NCBI GenBank assembly: GCA_030704425.1
Contig: JAPDHM010000001.1
Location: 620,001 to 684,000 of the forward strand
Direction of reading: 5' to 3'
Length of the DNA stretch: 64,000 nucleotides
From: Rhodobacteraceae bacterium IMCC1909
GTDB lineage: Bacteria > Pseudomonadota > Alphaproteobacteria > Rhodobacterales > Rhodobacteraceae
The notes under the pieces: model-generated
Database searches by the model: none
Told to the model about the DNA's origin: nothing
What the model saw: the letters and a program-made list of their open reading frames with translations, nothing else
Program-made: the position numbers and the translations under genes
In this document: positions 43,906 through 52,472 of the stretch, piece after piece
Layout: every line of letters starts with the position of its first letter
How positions within the stretch are numbered: position 1 is the first letter of the stretch

Positions 43906-45543
43906 TTAGTGTGCTTTTGGCCCAGATTCGAAATCAGGAGCCGTTGCTGGAGGCTTTACGTCCTCTTCATCCCAGTACCCGATAAGCACGCCAAACTTGT
44001 CCTCAAGACCGACCATTTGCTCCGCCCGTTCTTCTGATACGGTTTCGCGTTGGCGATACTGTAAAGACCAGTCAGCTAAAGCGTAGTGCATATATTGCCG
44101 GGCATCTGTGTGATCATCTGAGTTTCCCAAATCGACAAATTCGTCTGGGTCATTTGTTAGATCAAACAGAATTGGCAAAAATCCGGGTGCGTGGATGTAT
44201 TTCCATCGATCATTCTTGATCATATAGATCCGGCACTCGAGCGGTGCGCGACCTGTCTTTGGGCTGAAGGACTGTTGAAAATAATCATATTCACTAACAA
44301 CGAATTCGCGCCACGGCACGTCATTCCCTTGCAGTAAAGGCATTAGGGAACGACCATCAAGAATGTGCTTAGGCACAGCTCCACCAGCATACTCGATAAA
44401 CGTCGGCACAAGATCAATTGCTTCAACAGGTGCGTTCTGCACACTACCGCGCGTATTGTCACATGACGGATCAGGGTCGGCAATGATAAGTGGGACTTTG
44501 ACGGCAGGATCGTGGAAAAAATCTTTGTCCCCCATCCAGTGATCACCAAAATATTCGCCATGATCTGATGTGAACACAATCATCGTGCTCTTCATAAGAT
44601 CCTTTTTTTCCATGAACTCGAAAAGTATGCCAAGTTGATCATCTATTTGTTTGATCAGACCCATATACGCAGGTATCACAGTCTCGCGGGCCTCTTCCTT
44701 GGAGAAAGTTCGCCCGCAAATCCGTTCTTGGAAGTGCTGTGCAAGTTGGTTGGTATTTTCGCGTTCTGTTTCAGACCTGTGAACATCCTGAACATCCGCC
44801 GCTGAGTACATATCGTTGTAGGGCGCAGGTGCAATGTAGGGCCAGTGTGGCTTGATATAACTCAGGTGAAGACACCATGGCTTTTCGCCATCGTCTTCTT
44901 CGATAAATTGCATTGCGCGGCGGGTCATATAGGGTGTTTCGGAGTCTTCTTCACTTACCCGCGCTGGCAGTTGCGCGACATCATTGAAGAATCCTGAACG
45001 GATTTCGCCCCTGCGCTCAACCGAGTTCGCAGCCCAATGCCAAGGGTTCTCGTGGTCGTCATAGCCGCGTTCTTTGAGGTAATTATTATACGCAACATTT
45101 GGCTTCAAAACGAGGTCGGGATGGATACCATCATCGCGCTCATAAGGTTCGAACCCGATTTGTGAATGATGCACACCGATTGGGCTCGCTGGGTCAATGC
45201 CGAGACGTTTCATCCCTTCTTGATCAGGGATCATGTGGGTCTTGCCTACTAGAACTGTGCGAATTCCCAAAGGCTTGAGATGGTCGCCAATGTTAAGTTC
45301 TCCCACGCGCAAAGGTACGAAATTGGCGGTCGCCCCATGATTAGATGGATAGCGCCCCGTGTATGTACTCATGCGACTTGGGCCGCAAATCGGAGACTGC
45401 ACGTAAGCATTAGAAAAGCGAACACCGCGCTCTGCGAGAGAGTCGATGTTGGGCGTGTGCAAGGTCTTGTGACCTGCACAGGATAGGTAATCATAGCGCA
45501 ATTGATCGCACATGATGAAGAGGATGTTCTTGCGCTGGGACAT
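43906..45543 (-). CDS. Type I sulfatase (formylglycine-dependent), second paralogue
   Basis: Enzyme of 545 residues, only distantly similar to the sulfatase at 34872 and without a signal peptide. C53 lies in ICGPSRMSTYTGRYPSNHG, a full CxPSR sulfatase signature. Metal-binding segments are IMCDQLRYD and FTSDHGEYFGDHWM. The C-terminal part with KYIHAPGFLPILFDL is common in the choline-sulfatase/arylsulfatase branch. It sits between an SDR gene (5 bases) and the OsmC gene (40 bases) in the minus-strand operon controlled from 48633. Two type I sulfatases in one regulon suggest a substrate with several ester groups or two related substrates. Confidence 0.88.
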   Translation of the reverse strand: MSQRKNILFIMCDQLRYDYLSCAGHKTLHTPNIDSLAERGVRFSNAYVQSPICGPSRMSTYTGRYPSNHGATANFVPLRVGELNIGDHLKPLGIRTVLVGKTHMIPDQEGMKRLGIDPASPIGVHHSQIGFEPYERDDGIHPDLVLKPNVAYNNYLKERGYDDHENPWHWAANSVERRGEIRSGFFNDVAQLPARVSEEDSETPYMTRRAMQFIEEDDGEKPWCLHLSYIKPHWPYIAPAPYNDMYSAADVQDVHRSETERENTNQLAQHFQERICGRTFSKEEARETVIPAYMGLIKQIDDQLGILFEFMEKKDLMKSTMIVFTSDHGEYFGDHWMGDKDFFHDPAVKVPLIIADPDPSCDNTRGSVQNAPVEAIDLVPTFIEYAGGAVPKHILDGRSLMPLLQGNDVPWREFVVSEYDYFQQSFSPKTGRAPLECRIYMIKNDRWKYIHAPGFLPILFDLTNDPDEFVDLGNSDDHTDARQYMHYALADWSLQYRQRETVSEERAEQMVGLEDKFGVLIGYWDEEDVKPPATAPDFESGPKAH

Positions 45544-45548
45544 AAGGT

Positions 45549-46307
45549 TTAAAGGTTCACCTTGCCGCCATCGACGTTGATCGTCTGACCAGTGATAAAA
45601 TCGCTGTCAGATGTGCACAAAAATATGAGCGTTCCAAGAAGATCTTCGGGCACCATTTCGCGTTTGATCGAACGGGAATCAACGGTGGGAGCGCGTGCGC
45701 GATCCCATTTTTTGTTGTCGCGAATAGAGCTGCTTTCGGTTAGGCCAACAGCTATTGCATTGATTTGAATATTCTTTTCACCAAGTTCGCGCGCATGACC
45801 ACGGGTCAAACCGATAACAGCGGCTTTGGATGCGGTGTAATGTGATAGGCCGGGAGGGCCATAATAGAACGTACCAGAGGCGATGTTGACAATCTTGCCA
45901 CCACCCGCGCGTACCAGCGCAGGAAGCGCAGCTTTAGTCGATTGGTGAATTGAGCGCGCGTTGATTGTCATAACCTTATCAAATTCGTCATTATCGATCT
46001 GGAAAAACGGTTTCAGTTCCAAGTTTGCAAAGAGACCCGCGTTGTTGACAACGATGTTGAGCGCACCAAATTCGTCTTCAGCTTTCGCGACCATCGCATT
46101 CAGATCATCATCTGATGTTACATCCACAATCATACCAACGGCACGGCCACCCTCTGCAGCGTTGATCTCGGCCACCACCTCTGCTGGGTCAAGAATGTCA
46201 GTCACCATGACGTTGGCCCCCTCATTGGCCAATTTTTTCGCATATTCCGCGCCAATGCCGCGCGCAGCACCAGTGATTGCGGCTGTTTTTCCAATTAGTC
46301 GGCCCAT
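45549..46307 (-). CDS. Short-chain dehydrogenase/reductase
   Basis: NAD(P)-dependent SDR of 252 residues. TGAARGIGAEYAKKLA is the nucleotide-binding motif, NNAGLFANLE follows, and the active site Ser-Tyr-Lys is in NIASGTFYYGPPGLSHYTASKAAV. The end FITGQTINVDGGKVNL is typical of FabG-like classical SDRs. An aspartate near the end of the second strand (VTDILDP) suggests preference for NAD+. AGGAGG precedes ATG 46307. In this operon, oxidation of an alcohol freed by sulfate removal is a sensible role, feeding the aldehyde dehydrogenase or a GST step. Confidence 0.9.
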   Translation of the reverse strand: MGRLIGKTAAITGAARGIGAEYAKKLANEGANVMVTDILDPAEVVAEINAAEGGRAVGMIVDVTSDDDLNAMVAKAEDEFGALNIVVNNAGLFANLELKPFFQIDNDEFDKVMTINARSIHQSTKAALPALVRAGGGKIVNIASGTFYYGPPGLSHYTASKAAVIGLTRGHARELGEKNIQINAIAVGLTESSSIRDNKKWDRARAPTVDSRSIKREMVPEDLLGTLIFLCTSDSDFITGQTINVDGGKVNL

Positions 46308-46325
46308 GTCAGCCTCCTCTATTTC

Positions 46326-47144
46326 CTAGATTTCAATTTCAAGAATCTTAGCAACTTCTGGCCAGCTTTTGATCCCGTTCTCACGCAGATCATTCGTGAG
46401 ATCTTCAGGCACCCAGTCGATAAAGCAAGGTTTGAAATTCTCACGCGCTTCGATGGCCTTGAACCAGCGCTCCACATTGGGCAAACGTCCACCTTCCCAC
46501 ATGCCGCGCATCGACATCATTGCAAGACGATTGATGTAGGGTGTCAGCGCGATGTCAGCGATGGAGAATTTATTGCCAACCAGCCAATCATTACCAGTCA
46601 GCGCTTTGTCCATCTTGTGCAGATAGCTGTCGTAAAGTTTAACTTTTCCCAACGCTCCAGGTGCCTCAAAGCCTTGGCGCACGATAGCATCTTTGAAACT
46701 CTTCCAATCAGATGTGACAGAAAAATCTGGTGTGGAGGCAAGGAATTTATTTGCTCCTTCTTTACCAAGCTTGCGCAAAACTGTGTGGCGGTGCGAACAT
46801 AAAAACGTCATCGCGCCACAAGCAGGATGCAGATCCTCATCCACCGCTTTGGTCCAATAGCGCGCCTGCGCGCGCTCCCAAGGATCTTTGGGATGAGTAG
46901 AATTTTCTGGTGCAATTTGATCGAGGTATTCGATGATCACAGTACTGTCTGGGATAACCAAGTCATCATGCACAAGTGTTGGCACAACCGACTTCGCATT
47001 GATCTTTTGATACTCGGGTGTGAATTGCTCACCTGCAAGAATATCGATGTAAACACCTTCCCATTTCATGCCTTTTTCCGCCATCGCAAAGCGAACCTTA
47101 GCAGCGCATACTGATGATCCGTGATGATAAAGTGTAAAAGTCAT
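46326..47144 (-). CDS. Glutathione S-transferase, LigF-like group, second paralogue
   Basis: GST of 272 residues. LYHHGSSVCAAKVRFAMAEKG starts the thioredoxin-like fold, KSVVPTLVHDDLVIPDSTVI holds the cis-proline and glutathione site, and WLVGNKFSIADIALTPYINRL is the C-domain motif. Length and inserts match the bacterial beta-etherase (LigF) group better than housekeeping GSTs. ATG 47144 overlaps the aldehyde dehydrogenase stop (ATGA). A 46-codon upward extension of the frame lies wholly inside that gene and is rejected. Its coupling to ALDH and SDR genes points to a catabolic, not detoxifying, use of glutathione. Confidence 0.86.
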   Translation of the reverse strand: MTFTLYHHGSSVCAAKVRFAMAEKGMKWEGVYIDILAGEQFTPEYQKINAKSVVPTLVHDDLVIPDSTVIIEYLDQIAPENSTHPKDPWERAQARYWTKAVDEDLHPACGAMTFLCSHRHTVLRKLGKEGANKFLASTPDFSVTSDWKSFKDAIVRQGFEAPGALGKVKLYDSYLHKMDKALTGNDWLVGNKFSIADIALTPYINRLAMMSMRGMWEGGRLPNVERWFKAIEARENFKPCFIDWVPEDLTNDLRENGIKSWPEVAKILEIEI

Positions 47145-48577
47145 AATTGCACCGTAACCCATTTGAGTTCTGTCATTGCTTCCATGTCTGCGTCCGTGCC
47201 TTCGCGACCTACGCCGCTTTCGCCATTTCCGCCAAAGGGCACATGGGCCTCGTCGTGAATGGTTGGACCATTTATGTGGCACATGCCCGCTTTGGAATTA
47301 CGCACGAAGTGGAAAGCTTTGTCGATGTCTTTGGTGAATATCGCAGATGATAGCCCATATTCAGTGTCGTTCGCTTTTTCCAATCCTTCCTCGTAGTTCT
47401 CAATTGGATAGATCGCAGTGACTGGGCCAAATGTTTCAGTTTGGCAAACAGTCATGTCCTCCGATACCTCTGTGAGCAAAGTCGGCTGGCACCGATTACC
47501 TTCCCATTCGCCGCCGATCACATTTGCACCTTTGGCGCGCGCGTCGTCGACATGGCTTTTTATTCGTTCTCGTTGTCGTGGCGAAATTATTGGCGCGATA
47601 ACAGTATTCGGGTCGCGCAGATCGCCCATACCAAGTTTGCGGATGATCATCGAGAAACGCTTTACGAATTCATCGTATAAAGGTCGTTCCACATAGAAAC
47701 GGCTCGACGCTATGCAGGCTTGTCCTGCGAACATAAAGACAGAGCGCGCGGCAAGCGGCATCACGTTGTCCAAGTCGGCATCTGCGAGGATTATCGTGGG
47801 GCTTTTACCGCCCAATTCCAGCGTGTTCGGCGTTTTATTCTTGGCGCAGATCTCGTTGATATGCTGACCCACCAACGTTGAGCCTGTGAACGTCAAAAAA
47901 TCGATATCTTTGTGGCCGGTCAGATCATCGCCAATCTCTGCGCCCATGCCTGTTACCACATTATACACACCATCGGGGATACCAGCTTCTTCAACGATCT
48001 CCGCGAAGATCAAACTCAGATGAGGGGCCATTTCAGAGGGTAGATGGACAACCGTGTTTCCGACCGCCAAGGCATTGGCCACCAAACGTGTAGTCTTTAT
48101 CAGTGGCACATTAAACGGTGTGATCACTGCGACAACACCAAGCGGTTCACGGATGGACATCGAGAACGTACCGGGGCGATCAGATGGGATCGTCTCGCCA
48201 CGCACATTGCGACACAAACCGGCGGCGGCACGGATCATCGTCAAGCCTTTAGTGAATTCAAACATTGCCTTTTGCACGGGTGAGCCGATCTCGTCGATCA
48301 AGCAATTTACCAGATCTTTCTGACGCGCTTCCATGATTTCTGCGACCCGCAAGAGCCAGCGCTCGCGCTCGGTTGGCGTTGTTTCTTTGTAAGATGTGAA
48401 GGCTGCCTTTGCTGCCGCCACTGCATTGAAGATATCTTCGGTCGTTCCTTTCGCAGCAAAAGCATAATGCGAGTCGTCAAGAGGGTTAAACACTTCGAAC
48501 ATTGCACCAGCCGCTGCATCGACCCATTGCCCTGCAATAAAGTGCTTCAAGGATTTACTGTCTGTCCCACCATCCAT
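47141..48577 (-). CDS. Aldehyde dehydrogenase (NAD(P)+), aromatic aldehyde-type
   Basis: ALDH of 478 residues. The general base is in LELGGKSPTI and the catalytic cysteine in FAGQACIASSR. VVAVITPFNVPLIKTTR and FTGSTLVGQHI bind the coenzyme. Overall the sequence resembles the vanillin/salicylaldehyde/benzaldehyde dehydrogenase branch, though aliphatic aldehydes cannot be excluded. AAGGAG lies eight bases before ATG 48577. It is the first gene of the operon and an operator copy is centred 63 bp upstream of its start. Confidence 0.9.
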   Translation of the reverse strand: MDGGTDSKSLKHFIAGQWVDAAAGAMFEVFNPLDDSHYAFAAKGTTEDIFNAVAAAKAAFTSYKETTPTERERWLLRVAEIMEARQKDLVNCLIDEIGSPVQKAMFEFTKGLTMIRAAAGLCRNVRGETIPSDRPGTFSMSIREPLGVVAVITPFNVPLIKTTRLVANALAVGNTVVHLPSEMAPHLSLIFAEIVEEAGIPDGVYNVVTGMGAEIGDDLTGHKDIDFLTFTGSTLVGQHINEICAKNKTPNTLELGGKSPTIILADADLDNVMPLAARSVFMFAGQACIASSRFYVERPLYDEFVKRFSMIIRKLGMGDLRDPNTVIAPIISPRQRERIKSHVDDARAKGANVIGGEWEGNRCQPTLLTEVSEDMTVCQTETFGPVTAIYPIENYEEGLEKANDTEYGLSSAIFTKDIDKAFHFVRNSKAGMCHINGPTIHDEAHVPFGGNGESGVGREGTDADMEAMTELKWVTVQL

Positions 48578-48632
48578 GAAAAGGCTCCTTTTGACGCGCG
48601 TTACTTGGCATGGGTCTGAACTTTATAACCGG

Positions 48633-48646
48633 TTTGGGATCCCAAA
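48633..48646. promoter_or_regulatory. Operator copy upstream of the aldehyde dehydrogenase operon
   Basis: TTTGGGATCCCAAA is a perfect 14-bp palindrome. It lies 56 bp from the ALDH start codon in the 218-bp divergent region shared with the GntR gene. This is the exact consensus of the set. Confidence 0.75.
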
Positions 48647-48706
48647 AAAAGAGCAGGCCACAGCTTCACGCTAGATTCTGTGTATTGAAGCCTATACAAT
48701 TACCAT

Positions 48707-48719
48707 TATGGATCCCAAA
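48707..48719. promoter_or_regulatory. Imperfect operator copy in the aldehyde dehydrogenase-GntR intergenic region
   Basis: TTATGGATCCCAAA keeps the right half-site intact and has two changes on the left. It lies midway between the two perfect or near-perfect sites at 48633 and 48767 and could support looping or cooperative binding. Confidence 0.5.
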
Positions 48720-48761
48720 TCAAGCACAAAATTTTAAAATCGATAAGTTTTGGTCGCAATG

Positions 48762-48790
48762 TTGACTTTGGGATCCCAATAGGCTGAATG
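48762..48790 (+). promoter_or_regulatory. GntR gene promoter overlapping an operator copy
   Basis: TTGACT (48762-48767) is followed directly by the operator TTTGGGATCCCAAT (48767-48780) and, at 17-bp spacing, a weak TGAATG (48785-48790). Transcription would then begin almost at ATG 48796, giving a leaderless message, which fits the absence of a ribosome binding site. Binding here would produce autoregulation. Confidence 0.55.
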
Positions 48791-48795
48791 GGCCT

Positions 48796-49584
48796 ATGGA
48801 ATCTATTGATACAGAACTTGCAGCGCGAATTCGCAATGACATCGTGCTCGGCAATTATGGTGAAGAAGAACGCATCTCCGAGGCGCGCTTGTGCGATACC
48901 CACAAGGTTTCGCGCACGCCGGTGCGCCTTGCTCTTCGTATGTTAGAGCATGAAGGGCTCATTCGACGCAGCGAAGGGCGCGGCTATTTTGTTAACGCAC
49001 CAAATGTAAATGACGTCTTGCAAGCAGTGCAGGTACGCGGCCACCTCGAAAGCCTCGCCGCGCGGCTCATGGCGCAATCGCCTGATCGACTCAGCACACT
49101 TCCTATCTTGGAAGCGGCGATTGAAGAGATCGATAGGCTTATTTTAGTGGGCAAGATGGATCACGCTTCAATTCGCTTAATACAAAAACAGAATGCAGTG
49201 TTTCACAAAACGATTTTGGAATGTTGCGGCAATGATTTTATCGGCTTTACGTGTAGTCGTATCAGTCACATGCCGATGCTAGAGGTTGGGGCCATGGTTT
49301 TCGATCGGCAAGTTCTGTCCACAAAAGAGGGCAAGGAGAGGAGCAACTTCCGCCTTAAACTTGGAAATTCACAACATAAAGTGATCTTTGAGGCTATTCA
49401 AAAGGGCGACGCTGTGCGAGCCGAAGGCGTTATGCGCGAGCATTCGAACACTATGATTGAATACATTCAGGTTTTTGAAAAGCGCACAAAAGAAGAGCTG
49501 ACAATCAAAGATTTGATCGACTATTCTGGCCTCAGTGTTATGCGCAAAGAGCATGACACGATTGGGAAAGAAAAATCGCTGTAG
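48796..49584 (+). CDS. GntR-family transcriptional regulator, FCD subfamily (proposed regulator of the sulfatase-GST regulon)
   Basis: Regulator of 262 residues. The winged helix has RISEARLCDTHKVSRTPVRLAL and the wing RRSEGRGYFVNAP. The FCD domain follows, with NAVFHKTILECCGNDFIGF and the second histidine in REHSNTMIEYIQ. It is divergent from the ALDH operon with an operator over its own promoter. Because the same palindrome precedes the TRAP-sulfatase, alkylsulfatase and DctP operons, this protein is the natural candidate for their repressor. The inducer is probably a small carboxylate made from the imported substrate, as for other FCD proteins. Confidence 0.9.
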   Translation: MESIDTELAARIRNDIVLGNYGEEERISEARLCDTHKVSRTPVRLALRMLEHEGLIRRSEGRGYFVNAPNVNDVLQAVQVRGHLESLAARLMAQSPDRLSTLPILEAAIEEIDRLILVGKMDHASIRLIQKQNAVFHKTILECCGNDFIGFTCSRISHMPMLEVGAMVFDRQVLSTKEGKERSNFRLKLGNSQHKVIFEAIQKGDAVRAEGVMREHSNTMIEYIQVFEKRTKEELTIKDLIDYSGLSVMRKEHDTIGKEKSL

Positions 49585-49879
49585 CTAAGTAAGATATGCT
49601 TCCTTTTTGCTGCTTGAGTAACCTGTTCACTTCTTCAGAGTAGTAGCGGCAGTCAGCGAATACTCCCTTTAGAGTTGGCTCATTGCTGTGAGTTGGTGAT
49701 CGAGCAAACTACTTTAACCCTATTGGTCATCATATGTTTTAAGACATAGGGCGTTTCGACTTTGAATGCTCATCGCTCATCTGTGGTTATGTAAGTAGCG
49801 GATTTGGCGTGCTGCAAGCGCCTTAGCCTCATGGCCAAGAGGTATATCGTCTCGGCACATTATTTTTAAGCCTTTTTAA
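49585..49879. other. Intergenic stretch without a recognisable feature
   Basis: This stretch follows the GntR gene. No frame with a start, a ribosome binding site or family resemblance is seen on either strand, and there is no match to the IS6 modules. It may be decayed insertion-sequence DNA belonging to the relic that starts at about 49880. Confidence 0.4.
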
Positions 49880-50275
49880 AACACCACAAGAAAAACGTCA
49901 TCGACGTTGAGGCAATCGTAGAATCTGATCGTAAAGTTGTGCGTGCACCGCAGATGTGAAAGATGAGAATTAGCAAGCTTAGGCAATGATATGCTGAGAA
50001 AAAGAGATGTTTTTTGGCAACTTACTCAGCTAATAAACGTGGTCCTGGCGGAACTCACGGAATATGAGATCATTTTGCCGCTGCACACGGCAATGGCCGC
50101 TCGTTTGCAAAACACTGCCAATCAGAATTCGGCAATGCTCCAGAAATCGTCACCGCGATGATTAAGAGCTGCCTGAAGCAGATCGAGCCTGTTGATGATG
50201 AAATTGCCGAACTTGTTATCGAGATCAAGAAAGGTGTTTTGCAGAACCCTGAGGCTAGCGGATTCTGGGGATGAC
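49880..50275 (+). mobile_element. IS110/IS1111-family transposase relic
   Basis: Across two frames one can read VIDVEAIVESDRKVVRAPQM, MLRKRDVFWQLTQLINVVLA with ELTEYEI, and CLKQIEPVDDEIAELVIEI, in that order. These correspond to the DAEAIxEA...RPxM, TRxLLxRQRTQLINALRGHLAEFGI and LLxQIExLDxxIAELExEI blocks of IS110/IS1111 DEDD transposases. Several stops and shifts separate them and neither end of the element is identifiable. From here to 50532 nothing else is seen. Confidence 0.55.
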
Positions 50276-50532
50276 AGACAAAGAACAAGATTATGAAACT
50301 CAAATCGCCGCCCAGCCTGGGGCTAAGATACCAATAGCACTAAAAGGACAAAGTTAAGCAGCCGTAGTCTTGGGCATTTCGTTGCCGGTCTGCACTCATG
50401 GGTTACTTCGTCACACGCATCCAAAAGTTACAAGAACCAGGAGGTTTCCACCCATGATCTATTATTAATTTCGCGGATCAACATGTAGCCTGGCTGTACC
50501 TTGGGATCTTTGGTTGGCAGCTTTAACCCCAG

Positions 50533-51420
50533 TTAGGTCGTCCAATACAATCGCATGGGATTTGTAACCAACAACTTGTGTATCTGTTCTTGTGTGCCGG
50601 CGATGCGTGGAATGTAGTCCACCAGCGCGCCGTCATCTGGCATATGCGATTTCATATTTGGGTGCGGCCAATCCGTGCCCCAAAGAACGCGGTCTTCAAA
50701 GCGATCAACGATGGCTTGGTAATAGGGCACAACTTCGTCATAGGATGCACCGGTCGTCGTCAATCGTTCGGGACAGGTTACTTTGGTCCAAATATTTTCA
50801 TTTTTGGTCATAAAGTCTATGAACCGCGTAAAATCCGGATGATTGACTCCTTTGGTGACGTCAGGCCGGCCCAGGTGATCAACCACAACGATGCCAGGCA
50901 GTTGTTTTAGAAACGGCTCAAGTTCTTCCAGATCGGTGGCCTCGAAGTAGACCACGATCGACCAGCCAAATTCTTGAATTTTATCGGCGATCGCAATAAA
51001 GGCTTCCTTGGGCGTAGCATCTACCAGACGCTTGACGAAATTGAACCGTACTCCACGAACGCCAGCATCATGCATTTCAGCCAACTCTTTATGTGTGATA
51101 TCTGCACCAACGCTTGCGATACCGCGCGCCAAATCACCGCCCGCCCGGCAGGCATCGACCATCGCGCTGTTATCCTTGCCATGGCATGTTGCCTGTACGA
51201 TGACATTGCGCGAAAATCCAAGGTGGTCGCGCAGGGCAAACAGGTCGTCCTTGCTTGCGTTGCAGGGGGTGTATTTCCGTTCAGGTGCAAAAGGAAATTC
51301 TGGTGACGGACCAAATACATGGCAATGGGCATCAACTGCGCCGCCGGGCAGAACAAAGTCGGGTATCTTCGGATTCGGATGAAAGACCAGCCAATCGGTA
51401 TCCATTTTCTGCTTGGTCAT
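50533..51420 (-). CDS. ligI: 2-pyrone-4,6-dicarboxylate hydrolase
   Basis: Amidohydrolase of 295 residues that opens the lactone 2-pyrone-4,6-dicarboxylate to 4-oxalomesaconate. GGAVDAHCHVFGPSPEFPF carries the HxH motif, and FALRDHLGFSRNVIVQATCHG, GVRGVRFNFVKRLVD, VVDHLGRPDV and the final aspartate in LWGTDWPHPNMKS match Sphingobium LigI closely along the whole length. The start overlaps the galD stop by four bases (ATGA). It is the last gene of the minus-strand half of the protocatechuate 4,5-cleavage cluster. Confidence 0.93.
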   Translation of the reverse strand: MTKQKMDTDWLVFHPNPKIPDFVLPGGAVDAHCHVFGPSPEFPFAPERKYTPCNASKDDLFALRDHLGFSRNVIVQATCHGKDNSAMVDACRAGGDLARGIASVGADITHKELAEMHDAGVRGVRFNFVKRLVDATPKEAFIAIADKIQEFGWSIVVYFEATDLEELEPFLKQLPGIVVVDHLGRPDVTKGVNHPDFTRFIDFMTKNENIWTKVTCPERLTTTGASYDEVVPYYQAIVDRFEDRVLWGTDWPHPNMKSHMPDDGALVDYIPRIAGTQEQIHKLLVTNPMRLYWTT

Positions 51421-52472
51421 ACAAATACCTTTCCATCCATCAACTTGCGCATGGTGCGCAGGATTGCGGTCTCGACAACCGCTCCACTCTCATTCAAAGT
51501 CGCAACAACAGTCATTTCACCAGTGGGGTGTTCGACCGAAATTTTGCGTTCATGTCCATGCCCTGTTTGCGCCAAATCGTAAGCCGGCGTGCCCTCAATT
51601 AGGCACGCAGTAGCAACGCTGACCGCGCCCAGAACACCAATTGTCTTATGGCATCTGTGAGGAATAAATGTACGCGTTGATATGGCACCGCCATGCTGTG
51701 CCGCACTAACCATCGTCATCTTTGGCACTGTTTTTTTGGACACGTCGCCGAGGTTCATCAGCGTGCCGCATGCCAACCGGATTTTTTCTAGCTTTTTGCG
51801 CAATATCGTATCAGATTCCAAGTCTTCGGGCGCTTCCTGGCCTGTGATCCCTAAATCAGCGGCACGCATCACGACGCAGGGCATGCCATTGTCGATCATT
51901 GTGACCTCGATGCCTTCTATCACATCAACAGCATTGCCTGTGGGCAGCAATGTGCCACAGCTAGATCCAGCCGTGTCCTGAAAGGTGAGCGACACCGGAG
52001 CAGCTCTCCCGGGCACCCCGTCGATTTGTGCTTCACCTTCGTAACTGACAACGCCGTCAGGCGTCTGCACTTTTGCGATCGCAATCTGGCCAGTATTCTC
52101 CATATAGATGGACACGTGTGTCTCACCATTATCGGCAGCAACAAGCCTGCGTTCGACTGCAAAAGGTCCGACACCGGCCAGAATGTTTCCGCAGTTCTGC
52201 GCATCTGTCACGATGGGTTGATCTACAAATACCTGCAAAAACAGGTAATCTACATCGACACCAGAACGCGTCGATTTGCGCACTATCGCCACTTTGGACG
52301 TCAGCGGATCTGCCCCGCCCATCCCGTCAATCTGGCGCACATCAGGGGATCCCATCGCCCGCAGCAATGCTGCATCACGTTCCGCCAGGTCGGTGGGTAG
52401 ATCATCCACTAGAAAGTATCCGCCTTTCGAGGTGCCACCCCGCATCCACATGCATGGTATGCCATCAGACAT
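51417..52472 (-). CDS. galD: 4-oxalomesaconate tautomerase, PrpF family
   Basis: Isomerase of 351 residues that shifts the double bond of 4-oxalomesaconate between keto and enol forms. Its sequence begins [17 protein letters not shown], the PrpF/GalD signature, followed by [19 protein letters not shown] and [16 protein letters not shown]. The lysine and cysteine expected in the active site are in GTSKG and NCGN. It agrees with the GalD/LigU group rather than methylaconitate isomerases. The gene overlaps ligK by 8 and ligI by 4 bases. It couples the LigI product to the hydratase step. Confidence 0.9.
   Translation of the reverse strand: MSDGIPCMWMRGGTSKGGYFLVDDLPTDLAERDAALLRAMGSPDVRQIDGMGGADPLTSKVAIVRKSTRSGVDVDYLFLQVFVDQPIVTDAQNCGNILAGVGPFAVERRLVAADNGETHVSIYMENTGQIAIAKVQTPDGVVSYEGEAQIDGVPGRAAPVSLTFQDTAGSSCGTLLPTGNAVDVIEGIEVTMIDNGMPCVVMRAADLGITGQEAPEDLESDTILRKKLEKIRLACGTLMNLGDVSKKTVPKMTMVSAAQHGGAISTRTFIPHRCHKTIGVLGAVSVATACLIEGTPAYDLAQTGHGHERKISVEHPTGEMTVVATLNESGAVVETAILRTMRKLMDGKVFV

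Noticed and set aside
46326-47282. Longer form of the second GST starting at 47282
   Set aside because: The additional 46 residues are very basic, lie inside the aldehyde dehydrogenase gene in another frame and do not belong to the GST fold.
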